Shown piece by piece: positions 43,674-53,189 of a stretch of 64,000 nucleotides of DNA (its first letter is position 1; every line of letters begins with the position of its first letter). The notes beneath the pieces were generated by a model. The model was not told the origin of the DNA and did no database searches. It worked only from the letters and a program-made list of their open reading frames with translations. Origin of the DNA: Paenibacillus sp. Root444D2 (GTDB taxonomy: Bacteria; Bacillota; Bacilli; Paenibacillales; NBRC-103111); contig NZ_LMEO01000045.1 in assembly GCF_001426375.1 (NCBI RefSeq), positions 805,173 through 869,172 on the forward strand, written 5' to 3'. The translations under genes were made by a program, and so were the position numbers.

Positions 43674-46600
43674 CTAAGTCGATTGATCATGAGGCACTGT
43701 GACAGTTACCGAAGTATCCGTTTTGTTGCCCGCTTTATCGGTAACCGTATAGGTAATGGTATAGATACGTCCGTATCCAACCCCTAATCTTTCAGCACGC
43801 AACCGAAATGAAGTGGCCGCTGTACCGATATTTGCCTCCATGTCACCTTGACCACTATCTGGTTCATTGCTTGTAATAGAGGTTAACACCACTGATTCAA
43901 CGCCTGATATAGCATCACTCGAATGAAGTGCAGCATTTATAACGACCATTTTATGATTCGCAGGCCAAATGGATGTTTTATCTAATTGAACAGTTAGTAA
44001 CGGTGCCGTCTTGTCAATTTTAAACTCGATAGTTTGGATTTGCTCTACATTGCCTGCTTGATCCGTACTGCGATAATCGACCTTGTATATCCCTTCACCG
44101 AAGGCAGGAATGGAATCCGTATAGGTGATCCAACCCCCATTATTCACTTGGTATTCTGTTTTCGCCACGCCGGATAAATTGTCATATACAGACATGCTTA
44201 CCGTAACATCCGACGTATACCATCCGTAACTGCCGTTATGTGCTGCCGGGCTTACAGTTGCAACACTTACGGGTGCTGTCTTGTCATTAGGCGTTACTTT
44301 CACCTCAGTCTCGGCATGAAGAGACGTCAATGGATTCGTGACACGGATCACTGCGCTGCCAACAGCCAGAGCATGCAGCTGTCCTTGGGCATCAATGGCT
44401 GCCACGTCGCTATTCGTGCTGCTCCAAAGCAGATTTTGATCCGTTGCATCGTTCGGAGTTATCCCCGCCGTAAATAAATGCGTATCTCCTACTTGAAAAT
44501 CAAGCGCTTGGCTATCCAAGCTGATGCCCGTAGGGGGGATGAACTCGAACTTGACCACATCCGCACGAAGCGGTCTGTCATGAGCTGGATTCGCATCCTC
44601 GACCGTGATGTAGCTGGCACTTCCTCGCGGCAAATCATAGATGCCCAATACCTGCCATGAACCTTGTAATGTAGATTGATCAACGATCTTAGAATCGCTC
44701 TTTACGCCATCCGTATAAATCGAGTATTCGGCAGCTTTGGTCGTATACGCCGGAGTCGCGGGCGTTCCTGGCAAATAAACCGATACCCTATATCGTCCGG
44801 GCTGGGTGATTGTCGGCGTCCATTTGGCCGATGCGCCTGTTGGGTTCGTAATCGCTCGCGAGATACCGCCGTTATAACCTTGGAGAACCGTGGAAGTCAC
44901 CCACTTATTCGTAGCGATTCCTAGTGGTCCGTTGACTTCCGTGTATCCCCCATTTGTGCCATAACTATTATAAATCGTAACCTGCTGTATGACGGGCATC
45001 GTTACCTGGATCTTCGCTTCGGCATAAAGGGAAGTTAGCGGATTCGTGGCTCGAATCACTGCCTCCCCGACCCCGGTCGCATTCGCATGCCCCTCGGCAT
45101 CGACAGTCACGACTTGACTGTTCGAACTGCTCCAAATTAGCGACTGGTCAGTGGCCTCAGCAGGCGTAAACACAGCCGTGAAGGAATAATTATCTCCAAC
45201 CCGTAAATCCAAGGAGTCGGTATCCAGAGCAATTCCTGTCGGCGGTATAGCCTCTAGCTTGATGACATCTGCCCTAAGAGGTCGATCGTGAGCTAGGCTT
45301 GTGTCTTCGAGCAGGATATAGCTGCTTGTTCCCCTTGGAAACTCATAGGTACCCAATACCTGCCATGATCCCTGCAGAGAGAATTGATCAACAACTTTCG
45401 TCTCCTGTTTTACTCCGTTGATGTAGATCGAATAAGCAGCCATCTTGGTGGTATTCACCGGAGTGGCGGGCGTTCCAGGGAGATACGCTGAAACCCGATA
45501 GCGTCCGGACGCGGACACATTCGGTGTCCATTTGGCCGTTGCGCCCGTTGGGTTCGTAATCGCTCGCGAAATACCGCCGTTGTAGCCTTTGAGCACGGTA
45601 GAGGTTACCCATTTATTAGTAGCCGTGCCAAGCGGTCCATTGACTTCCACATAGCCTCCCATGCTGTAACCACTATATAGAGTGATCGGATTGGTACTCG
45701 TCGGCGGAATCTCTTCGATATAAGGAGCCTCCAACTCACCTTTTACATAAAGCGGATTCTCATCCAGCCGCAGCCGTACATAACCATTCGTTGGCGTATA
45801 TGCCACCGTATTCCCCATGATGTCCGTGACATGAAGGCTGCTGTGAGTATACAGCTTGAGGTCGGCTCCCGCAGGAGCGTACATGACCCGAATATCCTCC
45901 GCTGCTGTATGAAACTTATGACTATAAACGCCAGGTCCAACATCCTCCGTGGTTTGGAAATCCGCTCCCGTTAATTCACGGGTCATAGTCGCATAAGCGG
46001 CATAGGCCGGCTTAGGAACATAGGCCCCTTTGACATCGTCAGGATTCCGAATCAAACCGAACGTTCCCTCAAATTCATTCGGAACTGTAGATTTATTTTG
46101 CAAATTATAGATATTGATTTTTTGGATACCATTTGCCAAAGCAGTGACAATTCTTCGAGCCACATAGTTGGCTTGGACATGCTCGTCGAAATTGAAGTTA
46201 CTAAATCCTGTCTCCGAAAGATTGATAGGGATGGTTTGATTATTGTTATAGGTTTTCATTATATTTTTGTGCCTGTTGATATCTTTAACGAAATCCTCTG
46301 GATTCCTCGTATACGAATGAAACGAATACTCATCCATATAATTCAGCGCACCCTTTTGGTAAAGCGCTTCCAAAAATGCATCTGAACCCAATTCGCCAAA
46401 TACAAATCCGGTTATTTTCACATTCGGAAAAAGGGGATGAATTTGTTCGTAGGAGGTTTTTAACAAATTGAAGTAAAAATCCGCTTTCTCTGCCTCAGTG
46501 CTAAGTCCCTTCCCGAACGAAGGAATGTCCGGCTCGTTCCAAATTTCCACCTGACCGATCTGGGGATACCTGCTCAATACTTGCTTGCCATATTCAGCAA

Positions 46601-47291
46601 ATGCCGTCCTTCCCTCCAAACTTGTCGGTGCATTTCCCCCATCGTATAAATTATTATATAACGCCAGAGTTAAATAGGGCTTGAGATCGTTCCCCGCTAC
46701 ACGCGACATGAAATCGTCATGGAAGGATTTAAAGCTATAAACCCCCTTCGTCGTATCCTCGATGTCCCCCCACCGCAAGGCATCCCTGACATACTTAACC
46801 CCCATTTTTTTGGCAATCGGGATCAGGGCTGCGGAGTCTTGAGCAATTAAGTCGGTTCGTGCAGCATGTGTTTGTACGGAAAAATGCGAATCCGCCACTT
46901 GGCTCAGATCGAAATTCGAGACGACCGCGAACGAAGTATCTTTGGAGGCAATAACGTTCCCGTTCTGCTTGGCTGTAATCACTAAGTTGAACCATCCATT
47001 TTTACCGGGATTAACGGTTAGCAGGGTCGTTCCGTCACTTACGGCTTGGCTTCCGGACTGTACGGTGTTATTCCAATAATCGGAATAAACCCAATCAATC
47101 GAGTCCCCATCTGTATGGATTTGGAAGCTCTTGGTGTCATTTTCATAGAAAATGTTCCCTATTGTGTTTTGCTCAATGGTTAATGCTGCCGCATAAGCAA
47201 CTTGGTTTCCCGAAATAAGGGTGAACCCATAAGTTGCTAGTAGAGAAAACACAAGAATTGAAGAACATAAACGACCAAGCAATTGTTTCAT
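43674..47291 (-). CDS. secreted GH39-like glycosidase with duplicated golvesin-like/BIG2 modules
   Basis: This 1205-aa protein has a signal peptide ending at 'VAYAAA'. The catalytic barrel (about residues 120-460) carries '[16 protein letters not shown]', acid/base Glu253 in 'VEIWNEPD' and nucleophile Glu360 in 'NLSETGF', as in clan-A beta-xylosidase-like enzymes. Two near-identical units (about 537-765 and 773-1000, period 236 aa) follow. Each has a golvesin/Xly-like beta-sandwich ('GGY.EVNGPLG', '[10 protein letters not shown]', 'HDRPLRADV') and a BIG2 Ig-like domain ('ATDQ.L.WSS.NS'). Two further Ig-like domains end the protein. ATG 47291 follows GGGAGAAG. It should cut a plant or microbial polysaccharide outside the cell. 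Confidence 0.87.
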   Translation of the reverse strand: MKQLLGRLCSSILVFSLLATYGFTLISGNQVAYAAALTIEQNTIGNIFYENDTKSFQIHTDGDSIDWVYSDYWNNTVQSGSQAVSDGTTLLTVNPGKNGWFNLVITAKQNGNVIASKDTSFAVVSNFDLSQVADSHFSVQTHAARTDLIAQDSAALIPIAKKMGVKYVRDALRWGDIEDTTKGVYSFKSFHDDFMSRVAGNDLKPYLTLALYNNLYDGGNAPTSLEGRTAFAEYGKQVLSRYPQIGQVEIWNEPDIPSFGKGLSTEAEKADFYFNLLKTSYEQIHPLFPNVKITGFVFGELGSDAFLEALYQKGALNYMDEYSFHSYTRNPEDFVKDINRHKNIMKTYNNNQTIPINLSETGFSNFNFDEHVQANYVARRIVTALANGIQKINIYNLQNKSTVPNEFEGTFGLIRNPDDVKGAYVPKPAYAAYATMTRELTGADFQTTEDVGPGVYSHKFHTAAEDIRVMYAPAGADLKLYTHSSLHVTDIMGNTVAYTPTNGYVRLRLDENPLYVKGELEAPYIEEIPPTSTNPITLYSGYSMGGYVEVNGPLGTATNKWVTSTVLKGYNGGISRAITNPTGATAKWTPNVSASGRYRVSAYLPGTPATPVNTTKMAAYSIYINGVKQETKVVDQFSLQGSWQVLGTYEFPRGTSSYILLEDTSLAHDRPLRADVIKLEAIPPTGIALDTDSLDLRVGDNYSFTAVFTPAEATDQSLIWSSSNSQVVTVDAEGHANATGVGEAVIRATNPLTSLYAEAKIQVTMPVIQQVTIYNSYGTNGGYTEVNGPLGIATNKWVTSTVLQGYNGGISRAITNPTGASAKWTPTITQPGRYRVSVYLPGTPATPAYTTKAAEYSIYTDGVKSDSKIVDQSTLQGSWQVLGIYDLPRGSASYITVEDANPAHDRPLRADVVKFEFIPPTGISLDSQALDFQVGDTHLFTAGITPNDATDQNLLWSSTNSDVAAIDAQGQLHALAVGSAVIRVTNPLTSLHAETEVKVTPNDKTAPVSVATVSPAAHNGSYGWYTSDVTVSMSVYDNLSGVAKTEYQVNNGGWITYTDSIPAFGEGIYKVDYRSTDQAGNVEQIQTIEFKIDKTAPLLTVQLDKTSIWPANHKMVVINAALHSSDAISGVESVVLTSITSNEPDSGQGDMEANIGTAATSFRLRAERLGVGYGRIYTITYTVTDKAGNKTDTSVTVTVPHDQST

Positions 47292-47406
47292 AGCGTGACT
47301 TCTCCCTTCAAATGTAAATAAATGTTTTAAAATCATTCGATACCGATGCTATATTCCCGATGTTCCCCCAATCTCTAGCATAGATTGAAACCGTTTACGA
47401 TTTAAA

Positions 47407-47595
47407 TTATAAGTAGATGGAAAAATACTGTATACGGACTCTTTTAATTTGTTCAAGGACATTTTTAATCTCTTTCCCCTCTACCTCAGCAATTAAATTT
47501 GATGCTTCCGCACCCACGTTTTTGAGCACCGATGATACGCCCCATTTCATTTTCCGCCACAATCTTACTCGCGGATCGTATACGTTAGGATGCAT
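47407..47595 (-). CDS. unrecognised 62-aa open frame
   Basis: This is a basic, soluble 62-aa frame ('MKWGVSSVLKNVGAEASNLI', 'EIKNVLEQIKRVRIQYFS'). There is no clear ribosome site at the first ATG; an internal ATG at residue 16 has a weak GGCGG. It overlaps the region just upstream of the MerR promoter. I cannot assign a family, and it may be the tail of a lost gene. Confidence 0.3.
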   Translation of the reverse strand: MHPNVYDPRVRLWRKMKWGVSSVLKNVGAEASNLIAEVEGKEIKNVLEQIKRVRIQYFSIYL

Positions 47596-47609
47596 AAAAT
47601 TAAAATTAC

Positions 47610-47640
47610 TTGCTTTAGAGTGAACTCGAAAGTATATACT
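47610..47640 (+). promoter_or_regulatory. MerR-type promoter with operator dyad
   Basis: A -35 box TTGCTT (47610-47615) and -10 box TATACT (47635-47640) are separated by 19 bp, the long spacer characteristic of MerR-activated promoters. The spacer holds the dyad TTTAGAGTGAACTCGAAA (47614-47631), with TTT-GAGT/ACTC-AAA symmetric arms. The start codon at 47647 lies about where transcription should begin. Confidence 0.75.
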
Positions 47641-47646
47641 GTTGTT

Positions 47647-48036
47647 ATGGAAAAGTTATTAACAATTCGACAGGTTGCTGACATTACAGGTCTTAGTGTT
47701 CACACGTTGCGTTATTACGAAAATATTGGTCTTCTTAGCTCAATCCATCGCAATAAAAATGGTTACCGCTGTTACTCAAAAGTAGACATTATCTGGATTG
47801 AGTTTTTGAATCGACTGAAAGCCACAGGAATGCCAATCAACAAAATGCTCGAAATCGCCGAGCTAAGGTGGCGAGGCGATTCAACTTTAACTGAAAGGAG
47901 AATTCTTCTCGAGGAGCACTACAAAGAAGTTCAACTACATATGATTGAGCTTAACCAAAATTTAAATTTGCTTGCAGATAAGATCGTGACTTATAAGGAG
48001 ATGGAGAAAAATTACATGCTTAACATAACAGAATGA
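47647..48036 (+). CDS. MerR family transcriptional regulator
   Basis: This 129-aa protein has the MerR winged HTH: 'LTIRQVADITGLSVHTLRYY' then 'ENIGLLSSIHRNKNGYRCYS', followed by 'IIWIEFLNRLKATGMPINKM' and a C-terminal dimerisation coiled coil. It lacks metal-binding Cys pairs, so it belongs to the organic-inducer branch (AdhR/YfmP-like). ATG 47647 is chosen over a longer frame that would run through the promoter. The messenger would have almost no leader. It probably autoactivates and controls the MFS exporter downstream. Confidence 0.9.
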   Translation: MEKLLTIRQVADITGLSVHTLRYYENIGLLSSIHRNKNGYRCYSKVDIIWIEFLNRLKATGMPINKMLEIAELRWRGDSTLTERRILLEEHYKEVQLHMIELNQNLNLLADKIVTYKEMEKNYMLNITE

Positions 48037-48046
48037 GTCTGACCCT

Positions 48047-48070
48047 AATACCCATCAATCATTGGGTATT
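48047..48070 (+). terminator. short hairpin between MerR and MFS genes
   Basis: AATACCCA and TGGGTATT form an 8-bp stem with an 8-nt loop, followed by a weak GTTTGT tail. It may be a partial terminator or attenuator within the two-gene unit. Confidence 0.4.
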
Positions 48071-48155
48071 GTTTGTCGCCAATTCATGAAATACATTTTA
48101 TCCCTTACATGCATTTTATTGTTCATTCATTGAAACTAAGGAGAATTCTAATTCT

Positions 48156-49346
48156 ATGAAAAAGTCATATATTTCCTCTATCATCGCCATCGGCATATTT
48201 GGAATAATTAATACCGAACTTGGCGTTGTGGGTACTTTACCACAGATTACTCAGCACTTCCGAATCAGTGTTTCGCAAGCAGGATTACTTGTAAGTCTGT
48301 TCGCTCTCGTCATTGCCATTTTCGGTCCATTTATGACTTTATTATTCTCAGGGGTAAATCGCAAAAATATCTTGGCTGGAGTACTTGCTATTTTTGCAAT
48401 ATCAAATCTTGGCTCAGCATTTGCCCCCAACTACACGGTTCTATTACTTTTTCGAATTCTACCTGCTTTTCTTCATCCCGTTTATTTTTCGGTCGCTTTT
48501 ACGGCGGCTGCGAGTTCTGTCCCAAAAGATCAAAGTACCAAAGCAGTCGCCAAAGTATTTACTGGCGTGACTGTAGGAATGGTCTTAGGAATTCCGATCA
48601 CTTCATTTATTGGAAATCAATTTTCTCTTGAATCATCATTTCTATTCTCAGCAGTTATCAATGCTATTACATGTATGAGTATTTTAAGTTGGATCCCCTC
48701 CATGCCAGTAAAAGAAAAAATGTCCTATGGGAAACAATTGAAAGTTTTAGTAAAACCCCAATTATGGTTTAATATTGCAACTGCATGTTTGATTATGGCA
48801 GCTTTATTCGCCGTATACAGCTATTTTGCAGAATATCTAGGGAAAGTGACAAACATGAAGGGTACAACGATAAGTGTCATGTTAATTCTATTTGGAGCAA
48901 GTGGTGTTTACGGCAATCTACAAACTGGTAAGCTATTAAGTAAAAGCATCGTTAAAACTACCATTTTTTATCCTTTGGTATTGGGAATGATCTATTTATT
49001 GATATTTTATGCGGGAACCTACACGATTCCGATGATTGTTATTATCATTGTATGGGGAGCTGTTTTCACAAGCGGTCTCATAATAAGCCAGACTTGGCTA
49101 ACCTCTGAGGCCTCAGAAGCGCCTGAGTTTGCAAATAGCTTGTTTGTATCTTTTGGAAATCTAGGTGTCTCATTAGGTACCACCTCGGGGGGGTGGTTTC
49201 TATCCCAGATGGGAACGCATCAGATTATATGGAGCGGTGTATTGTTTCTGATGCTTGCTTTCATCTGCATTGGATTAAAAATCAGGCTTTTTGATCCGAA
49301 ACGGGATAAAATTTTACTAGCAAAGAATATCACCAGCAACGAATGA
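48156..49346 (+). CDS. MFS transporter (AraJ/YdhP-like drug or sugar exporter)
   Basis: This 396-aa protein has twelve predicted helices and belongs to the DHA1-type major facilitator branch: 'FGIINTELGVVGTLPQITQH', 'FRISVSQAGLLVSLFALVIA' and 'LGTTSGGWFLSQMGTHQI' near the end. It should export a small molecule using the proton gradient. ATG 48156 has GGAGAA upstream. It is downstream of the MerR gene on the same strand and is the likely target. The composition is AT-rich, unlike the flanking glycan genes. Confidence 0.92.
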   Translation: MKKSYISSIIAIGIFGIINTELGVVGTLPQITQHFRISVSQAGLLVSLFALVIAIFGPFMTLLFSGVNRKNILAGVLAIFAISNLGSAFAPNYTVLLLFRILPAFLHPVYFSVAFTAAASSVPKDQSTKAVAKVFTGVTVGMVLGIPITSFIGNQFSLESSFLFSAVINAITCMSILSWIPSMPVKEKMSYGKQLKVLVKPQLWFNIATACLIMAALFAVYSYFAEYLGKVTNMKGTTISVMLILFGASGVYGNLQTGKLLSKSIVKTTIFYPLVLGMIYLLIFYAGTYTIPMIVIIIVWGAVFTSGLIISQTWLTSEASEAPEFANSLFVSFGNLGVSLGTTSGGWFLSQMGTHQIIWSGVLFLMLAFICIGLKIRLFDPKRDKILLAKNITSNE

Positions 49347-49645
49347 ACGCTGGCTACCTCAAAGTGTCCGATCCCGCTGGGCTCGCCGCTTATCAGATGG
49401 ACTCTCACAACTGCCAGCGCATTTTCGTTTTGGTAACCTTTCTGAATCGACATAATAAGTTAAAAGATTTTGACAAACAAGCGTTTCACTTCAGAAGCAG
49501 TTGTTTCCGATAGGCAACGAGCGGGAACGTTCGCCTCACTAGAGTGCGCATATTCCGAATAGCAGGATCTGAATTGTTCACCACTTCGTCTGACTGCCTT
49601 GTAGCGAAATTGGCCGCCTACAATTCTTGACGCAATACGTTTTAC
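49347..49645. other. intergenic stretch, nothing recognised
   Basis: Convergent genes end on either side (MFS at 49346, FAD protein at 49646). I see no open frame with a ribosome site and no hairpin with a T tract. The sequence looks like non-coding or decayed DNA. Confidence 0.4.
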
Positions 49646-50980
49646 CTACACAACATGTATTTCCTTAACAGGACCTTCTACGAATTGGCCCCGGGTTTGC
49701 AGAATATAACGTATCTCTTCGGCAGGAACCATCCGAACATCGCTGAAGCCAGACTTGACAGTTAAAGCTGCGGCGGTTCCTGCTGCTTCGCCGATGGCAC
49801 TAATTCCTGACATCACACGGTAAGAAGCGTGAGCCTCAAATGTTCCGCTAATACATCTCGAACTTAATAGCAGATTGCCAAATCCTTTAGCGATAAGGCT
49901 GCGATAAGGAATATGATAATACCCCGGACTTGGCAAAATAGTCATATACTCTTGGTGATTTTTATTTCCATCTGGATCATGGACATCCACATCATAAGCA
50001 CAAGCAGCCACCATATCATCAAACTTGCGTACTTGCAGACAGTCTTCCCCGGTTAACATGTAATCTCCGATAACTCTGCGGCCTTCACGTACCCCTAGCT
50101 TCGTAAAAATAGTCTCAATCTTCGCATCCCGAAAAGCTGGGTGCTCCCTGATCGCTTCAACTAATTCATACACTTGAACTTTGCCGATTTCAAACGCACG
50201 TTCAACGGATCCTGGAATGGTGGGATCAACATCGCTTATCGCAGTCGAATTAAATAGGAATGCTTTCCCATCTGGATAAGGGAATGCTAATACGCCCTGA
50301 CGCATATTCGTGCTGTTCTTTCTCTGTTTCATCGCAACATAATAGGGCTTGAGCGTCTCTTCCAGCCAAAAAAAGCAGCCCCAACTTGTGACATCTTTCA
50401 CTTTAAATAAAGAGGTATCGAATCCGGTGAGTTTGAAAGTAACCGTCGCCATCTGCATCTTTCCATCTTTGTCTCGCCCCTTTTGAAACTCAGCTCCTGC
50501 CAATGCAGATAAATTCCCGTCAGCCGTCCCGTCCAGGAACACGCGACCAAATACACGCGTTTGCTTAGATCCAGTGATCGTCACTGAACGAATATTCCCA
50601 TCTTCCACCTGTACAGCGTCCACCTCGCAGTCCGTCCATACGGTCAGATTTTTCTCTTTTTGAATTAATCGATGATAGGTTTCTTTTAATTCCTGTTCGT
50701 CATAGCTGGATACCGTTTCCTCGTCAAAGGTCAATCCCGTATTCTGATAGGCCTGCGGGAATAATTCCTTATGAATCCCCGTGTTCACACATCTCCCATC
50801 ATGATCACGAAACTTGCATACTAAAGCAATAGCCGCATGGACGCCTGTGCCGCCAATCTCACTCATTTTTTCAATAAGCAGCACCTTGCTTTTTAATCTT
50901 GAAGCAGCTAAAGCGGCACAAATGCCACCTACTCCTGCCCCAACAATCACAATATCAAAATCGTTTGTAAAATCATTCAT
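49646..50980 (-). CDS. FAD-dependent oxidoreductase
   Basis: This 444-aa flavoprotein has the Rossmann dinucleotide motif 'IVIVGAGVGGICAALAASRL' at residues about 11-30, followed by 'VLLIEKMSEIGGTG' and a second FAD contact 'RVFLDGTADGNLSALAG'. It resembles the FAD_oxidored proteins common in Paenibacillus carbohydrate loci, whose substrates are mostly unknown. ATG 50980 follows AAAGGAGT. It is the last gene of the unit binding protein - permease - permease - oxidoreductase, so it probably oxidises the imported sugar or a derivative. Confidence 0.85.
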   Translation of the reverse strand: MNDFTNDFDIVIVGAGVGGICAALAASRLKSKVLLIEKMSEIGGTGVHAAIALVCKFRDHDGRCVNTGIHKELFPQAYQNTGLTFDEETVSSYDEQELKETYHRLIQKEKNLTVWTDCEVDAVQVEDGNIRSVTITGSKQTRVFGRVFLDGTADGNLSALAGAEFQKGRDKDGKMQMATVTFKLTGFDTSLFKVKDVTSWGCFFWLEETLKPYYVAMKQRKNSTNMRQGVLAFPYPDGKAFLFNSTAISDVDPTIPGSVERAFEIGKVQVYELVEAIREHPAFRDAKIETIFTKLGVREGRRVIGDYMLTGEDCLQVRKFDDMVAACAYDVDVHDPDGNKNHQEYMTILPSPGYYHIPYRSLIAKGFGNLLLSSRCISGTFEAHASYRVMSGISAIGEAAGTAAALTVKSGFSDVRMVPAEEIRYILQTRGQFVEGPVKEIHVV

Positions 50981-51012
50981 GGATATCACTCCTTTATTAA
51001 ATTTCGCTGCTG

Positions 51013-51834
51013 TTACCCTTTCAGGCCGCTGCTGGCAATGCCTTCAACAAAGAATCTTTGGAAAATGGCTACGACGGTGATGAGAGGAAGCAGCGCCGAA
51101 ACCGAAGCGGCCATAATCAAGGAATAATTTGCACCATATTCATCTACAAAGCTGGAAAGACCTATCGGTAGTGTGAACAATTCACTTGAACGCAAGAAGA
51201 TCAACGGATTCTCATATTCGTTCCAGTGCCAGGTAAAAGTAAGTATGAGGAGTGTTACAATGGCAGGCTTCGTTAATGGCAAACAAATTTGCCAATAGAT
51301 CCGGAAGAATCCCGCTCCATCCACTTTTGCCGCTTCAAGCAGCTCGTTCGGAATTGTACTGAAAAATTGCCGCATCAGGAACGTTCCGAATACGGTAAAA
51401 ATCCCCGGTAAAATGACGGCCCAATGGGTGTTAACTAAGCCAATGCGATCGAACAGGATAAACCTAGGGACAAGCAGCACCTGAGCGGGAATGATCATTG
51501 TAGCCAAGTACATAAGGAAGATAAAATCTCTTCCCTTAAAATTCAGTTTGGCGAATGCGAACCCAGCGAGGGAGCTGGTGATGATGGAGCCGACAACTGT
51601 AAAGAAGGTGATTTTGGCCGAGTTCCAGTAAAACAAAGCAAATTTATATTTGCCGCCCCAAACCTCTTCATAGTTCGAGAGAATCGGATTTTTGGGAATC
51701 CAATTGATCGGGTATTTGAATAAATCAGCTTGGATTTTGAAAGACGAAGAAATCATCCAGATAAACGGGATCAAGACCATTACACCCAAAACCAACATGA
51801 CAAGCGTGAAGCTTAATTTTCGCATAGATACCAC
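51013..51834 (-). CDS. carbohydrate ABC transporter permease (MalG type)
   Basis: This 273-aa six-helix protein has the EAA loop 'LEAAKVDGAGFFRIYWQICL' and the ending 'FFVEGIASSGLKG'. The GTG at 51834 follows GGAGGAG; ATG 51825 is possible. It lies 18 bp after the partner permease and 32 bp before the oxidoreductase gene. Confidence 0.93.
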   Translation of the reverse strand: MVSMRKLSFTLVMLVLGVMVLIPFIWMISSSFKIQADLFKYPINWIPKNPILSNYEEVWGGKYKFALFYWNSAKITFFTVVGSIITSSLAGFAFAKLNFKGRDFIFLMYLATMIIPAQVLLVPRFILFDRIGLVNTHWAVILPGIFTVFGTFLMRQFFSTIPNELLEAAKVDGAGFFRIYWQICLPLTKPAIVTLLILTFTWHWNEYENPLIFLRSSELFTLPIGLSSFVDEYGANYSLIMAASVSALLPLITVVAIFQRFFVEGIASSGLKG

Positions 51835-51852
51835 TACAAACCCACTCCTCCA

Positions 51853-52752
51853 TTAAAAATGCTGCTGCCACTTCTTCTGGCTGCGCCATTGAATCAATGT
51901 AATCGAAAATATGATGACGAACAAAACCCAGGACATCGCTGCCGCATAACCCATTTTATAATTCTGGAAGGCAGTGAGATAAATATGATAAGCAATAACC
52001 ATCGTCGAACTGACTGGACCGCCTTGTGTCATCACATTCACAACAGCAAAAACCTGGAAGGTGGAGATAATAAGAGTGATGGCAATCAAAAAGGTAGTTG
52101 GCTTCAGCATGGGTACTGTGATACTGAAAAACTGCCTCATCCCTGTGGCCCCGTCAATCGAAGCCGCTTCATATAAATCTTTCGGAATCCCTTGTAATCC
52201 CGCCATATACAGCACCATCGTGTATCCGATGTAAGTCCAAACGACCATAATGATGATAGCCGGCAATGCCCACGCCGTACTCCCCAACCACCCGGGAGGA
52301 TCGGTCACCCCTAGTGATCTTAGGAAGGCATTGATGGGACCATCCTGGGCATTGTAAAGCACGCTCCATACTACAGAAACGGCAACCAAACTGCTGACAT
52401 AAGGAAGGAAAAACAAAGTTCGTAATAAACCCTTGGCATAAACATGTCGATTAAGCAATACGGCTACAACCAAACCTATCGCCATTGCACTGGGCACCGT
52501 TACGCCTGTCAAAATAAAATTGTTCTTGAGTGCGTGCCATAAGTAAACGTCATTCACTAATTTTTTAAGATTTCCTAGTCCAGCGAAACTCAGCCCAGCA
52601 AAGCCCTTTAAGTAATCCCAATCTGCAAAAATCAGCATAAAACTGAAAAGCAGAGGTAGAATTACGAAGAAAAAAACGCCGAGAAAGTTCGGCAAAATAA
52701 ACAAATAACCCGCCAATTGTTCCTTCATGTTATGTTTGGACGCTCGTCGCAT
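51853..52752 (-). CDS. sugar ABC transporter permease (MalF/UgpA type)
   Basis: This 299-aa permease starts 'KEQLAGYLFILPNFLGVFFF' and has the EAA loop 'YEAASIDGATGMRQFFSITV' and 'VVNVMTQGGPVSSTMVIAYH', the conserved GGP turn of the type. It pairs with the permease at 51013 and the binding protein at 53190. Between it and the binding-protein gene lie a terminator and a cluster of repeats, so it may be made at a lower level or from its own promoter. Confidence 0.93.
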   Translation of the reverse strand: MRRASKHNMKEQLAGYLFILPNFLGVFFFVILPLLFSFMLIFADWDYLKGFAGLSFAGLGNLKKLVNDVYLWHALKNNFILTGVTVPSAMAIGLVVAVLLNRHVYAKGLLRTLFFLPYVSSLVAVSVVWSVLYNAQDGPINAFLRSLGVTDPPGWLGSTAWALPAIIIMVVWTYIGYTMVLYMAGLQGIPKDLYEAASIDGATGMRQFFSITVPMLKPTTFLIAITLIISTFQVFAVVNVMTQGGPVSSTMVIAYHIYLTAFQNYKMGYAAAMSWVLFVIIFSITLIQWRSQKKWQQHF

Positions 52753-52909
52753 GATGCCACCTCATTTAGCTATATTCAACCCATACCCGTATCATAAACA
52801 GTAGCGAATCAGAGTGGAATGGCGTGATTTAGGTTGTTACAGCGTTGATTTTAAGATGTAGGAAAACAAATTAAAAAATAGGAGCAGGAGATAAATAGGC
52901 AAGCTAGAT

Positions 52910-53066
52910 GTGCTTATTGCACAAACTATCTCAGCATTTCGCGTGATAAGACCACAGAGCGTGCTTATTTACTCCATTTCCTTCCTTTCTTGGCGTATGA
53001 ACGAACAATAAGCACTCGTAGCTTACTTATACCTCCAAAACAGCAGAAATTCGAACAAATAAGCAC
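52910..53066. repeat. cluster of GTGCTTATT words in direct and inverted orientation
   Basis: GTGCTTATT occurs at 52910-52918 and 52961-52969, and its complement AATAAGCAC at 53007-53015 and 53058-53066. The last two lie in longer direct repeats (cgaaca(a)ataagcactc.tag), and both same-orientation pairs are spaced exactly 51 bp. The cluster fills the gap between the binding-protein and permease genes and resembles an intergenic repeat family. Confidence 0.6.
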
Positions 53067-53129
53067 TCATAGTTGCCTTATTTTCTGTTTCGAATCGTTT
53101 GGGGGATATGGATTTAGGCTCAGCATGAA

Positions 53130-53178
53130 GAAAAAGGACCTGGCAGACTTCAAATTGAAGTCCGTCAGGTCCCTTTTC
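53130..53178 (-). terminator. terminator after the binding-protein gene
   Basis: A long inverted repeat (AAAAGGGACCTGACGGACTT with its complement, one mismatch in each arm) is followed on the minus strand by TTTTTCTTC. It begins 12 bp after the binding-protein stop codon and would leave the permeases to partial read-through. Confidence 0.8.
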
Positions 53179-53189
53179 TAACACAACCT

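Noticed and set aside
44238-44924. Several 60-82 aa plus-strand frames inside the large secreted glycosidase
   Set aside because: They are antisense shadows of a strongly coding frame and show no protein-like features.
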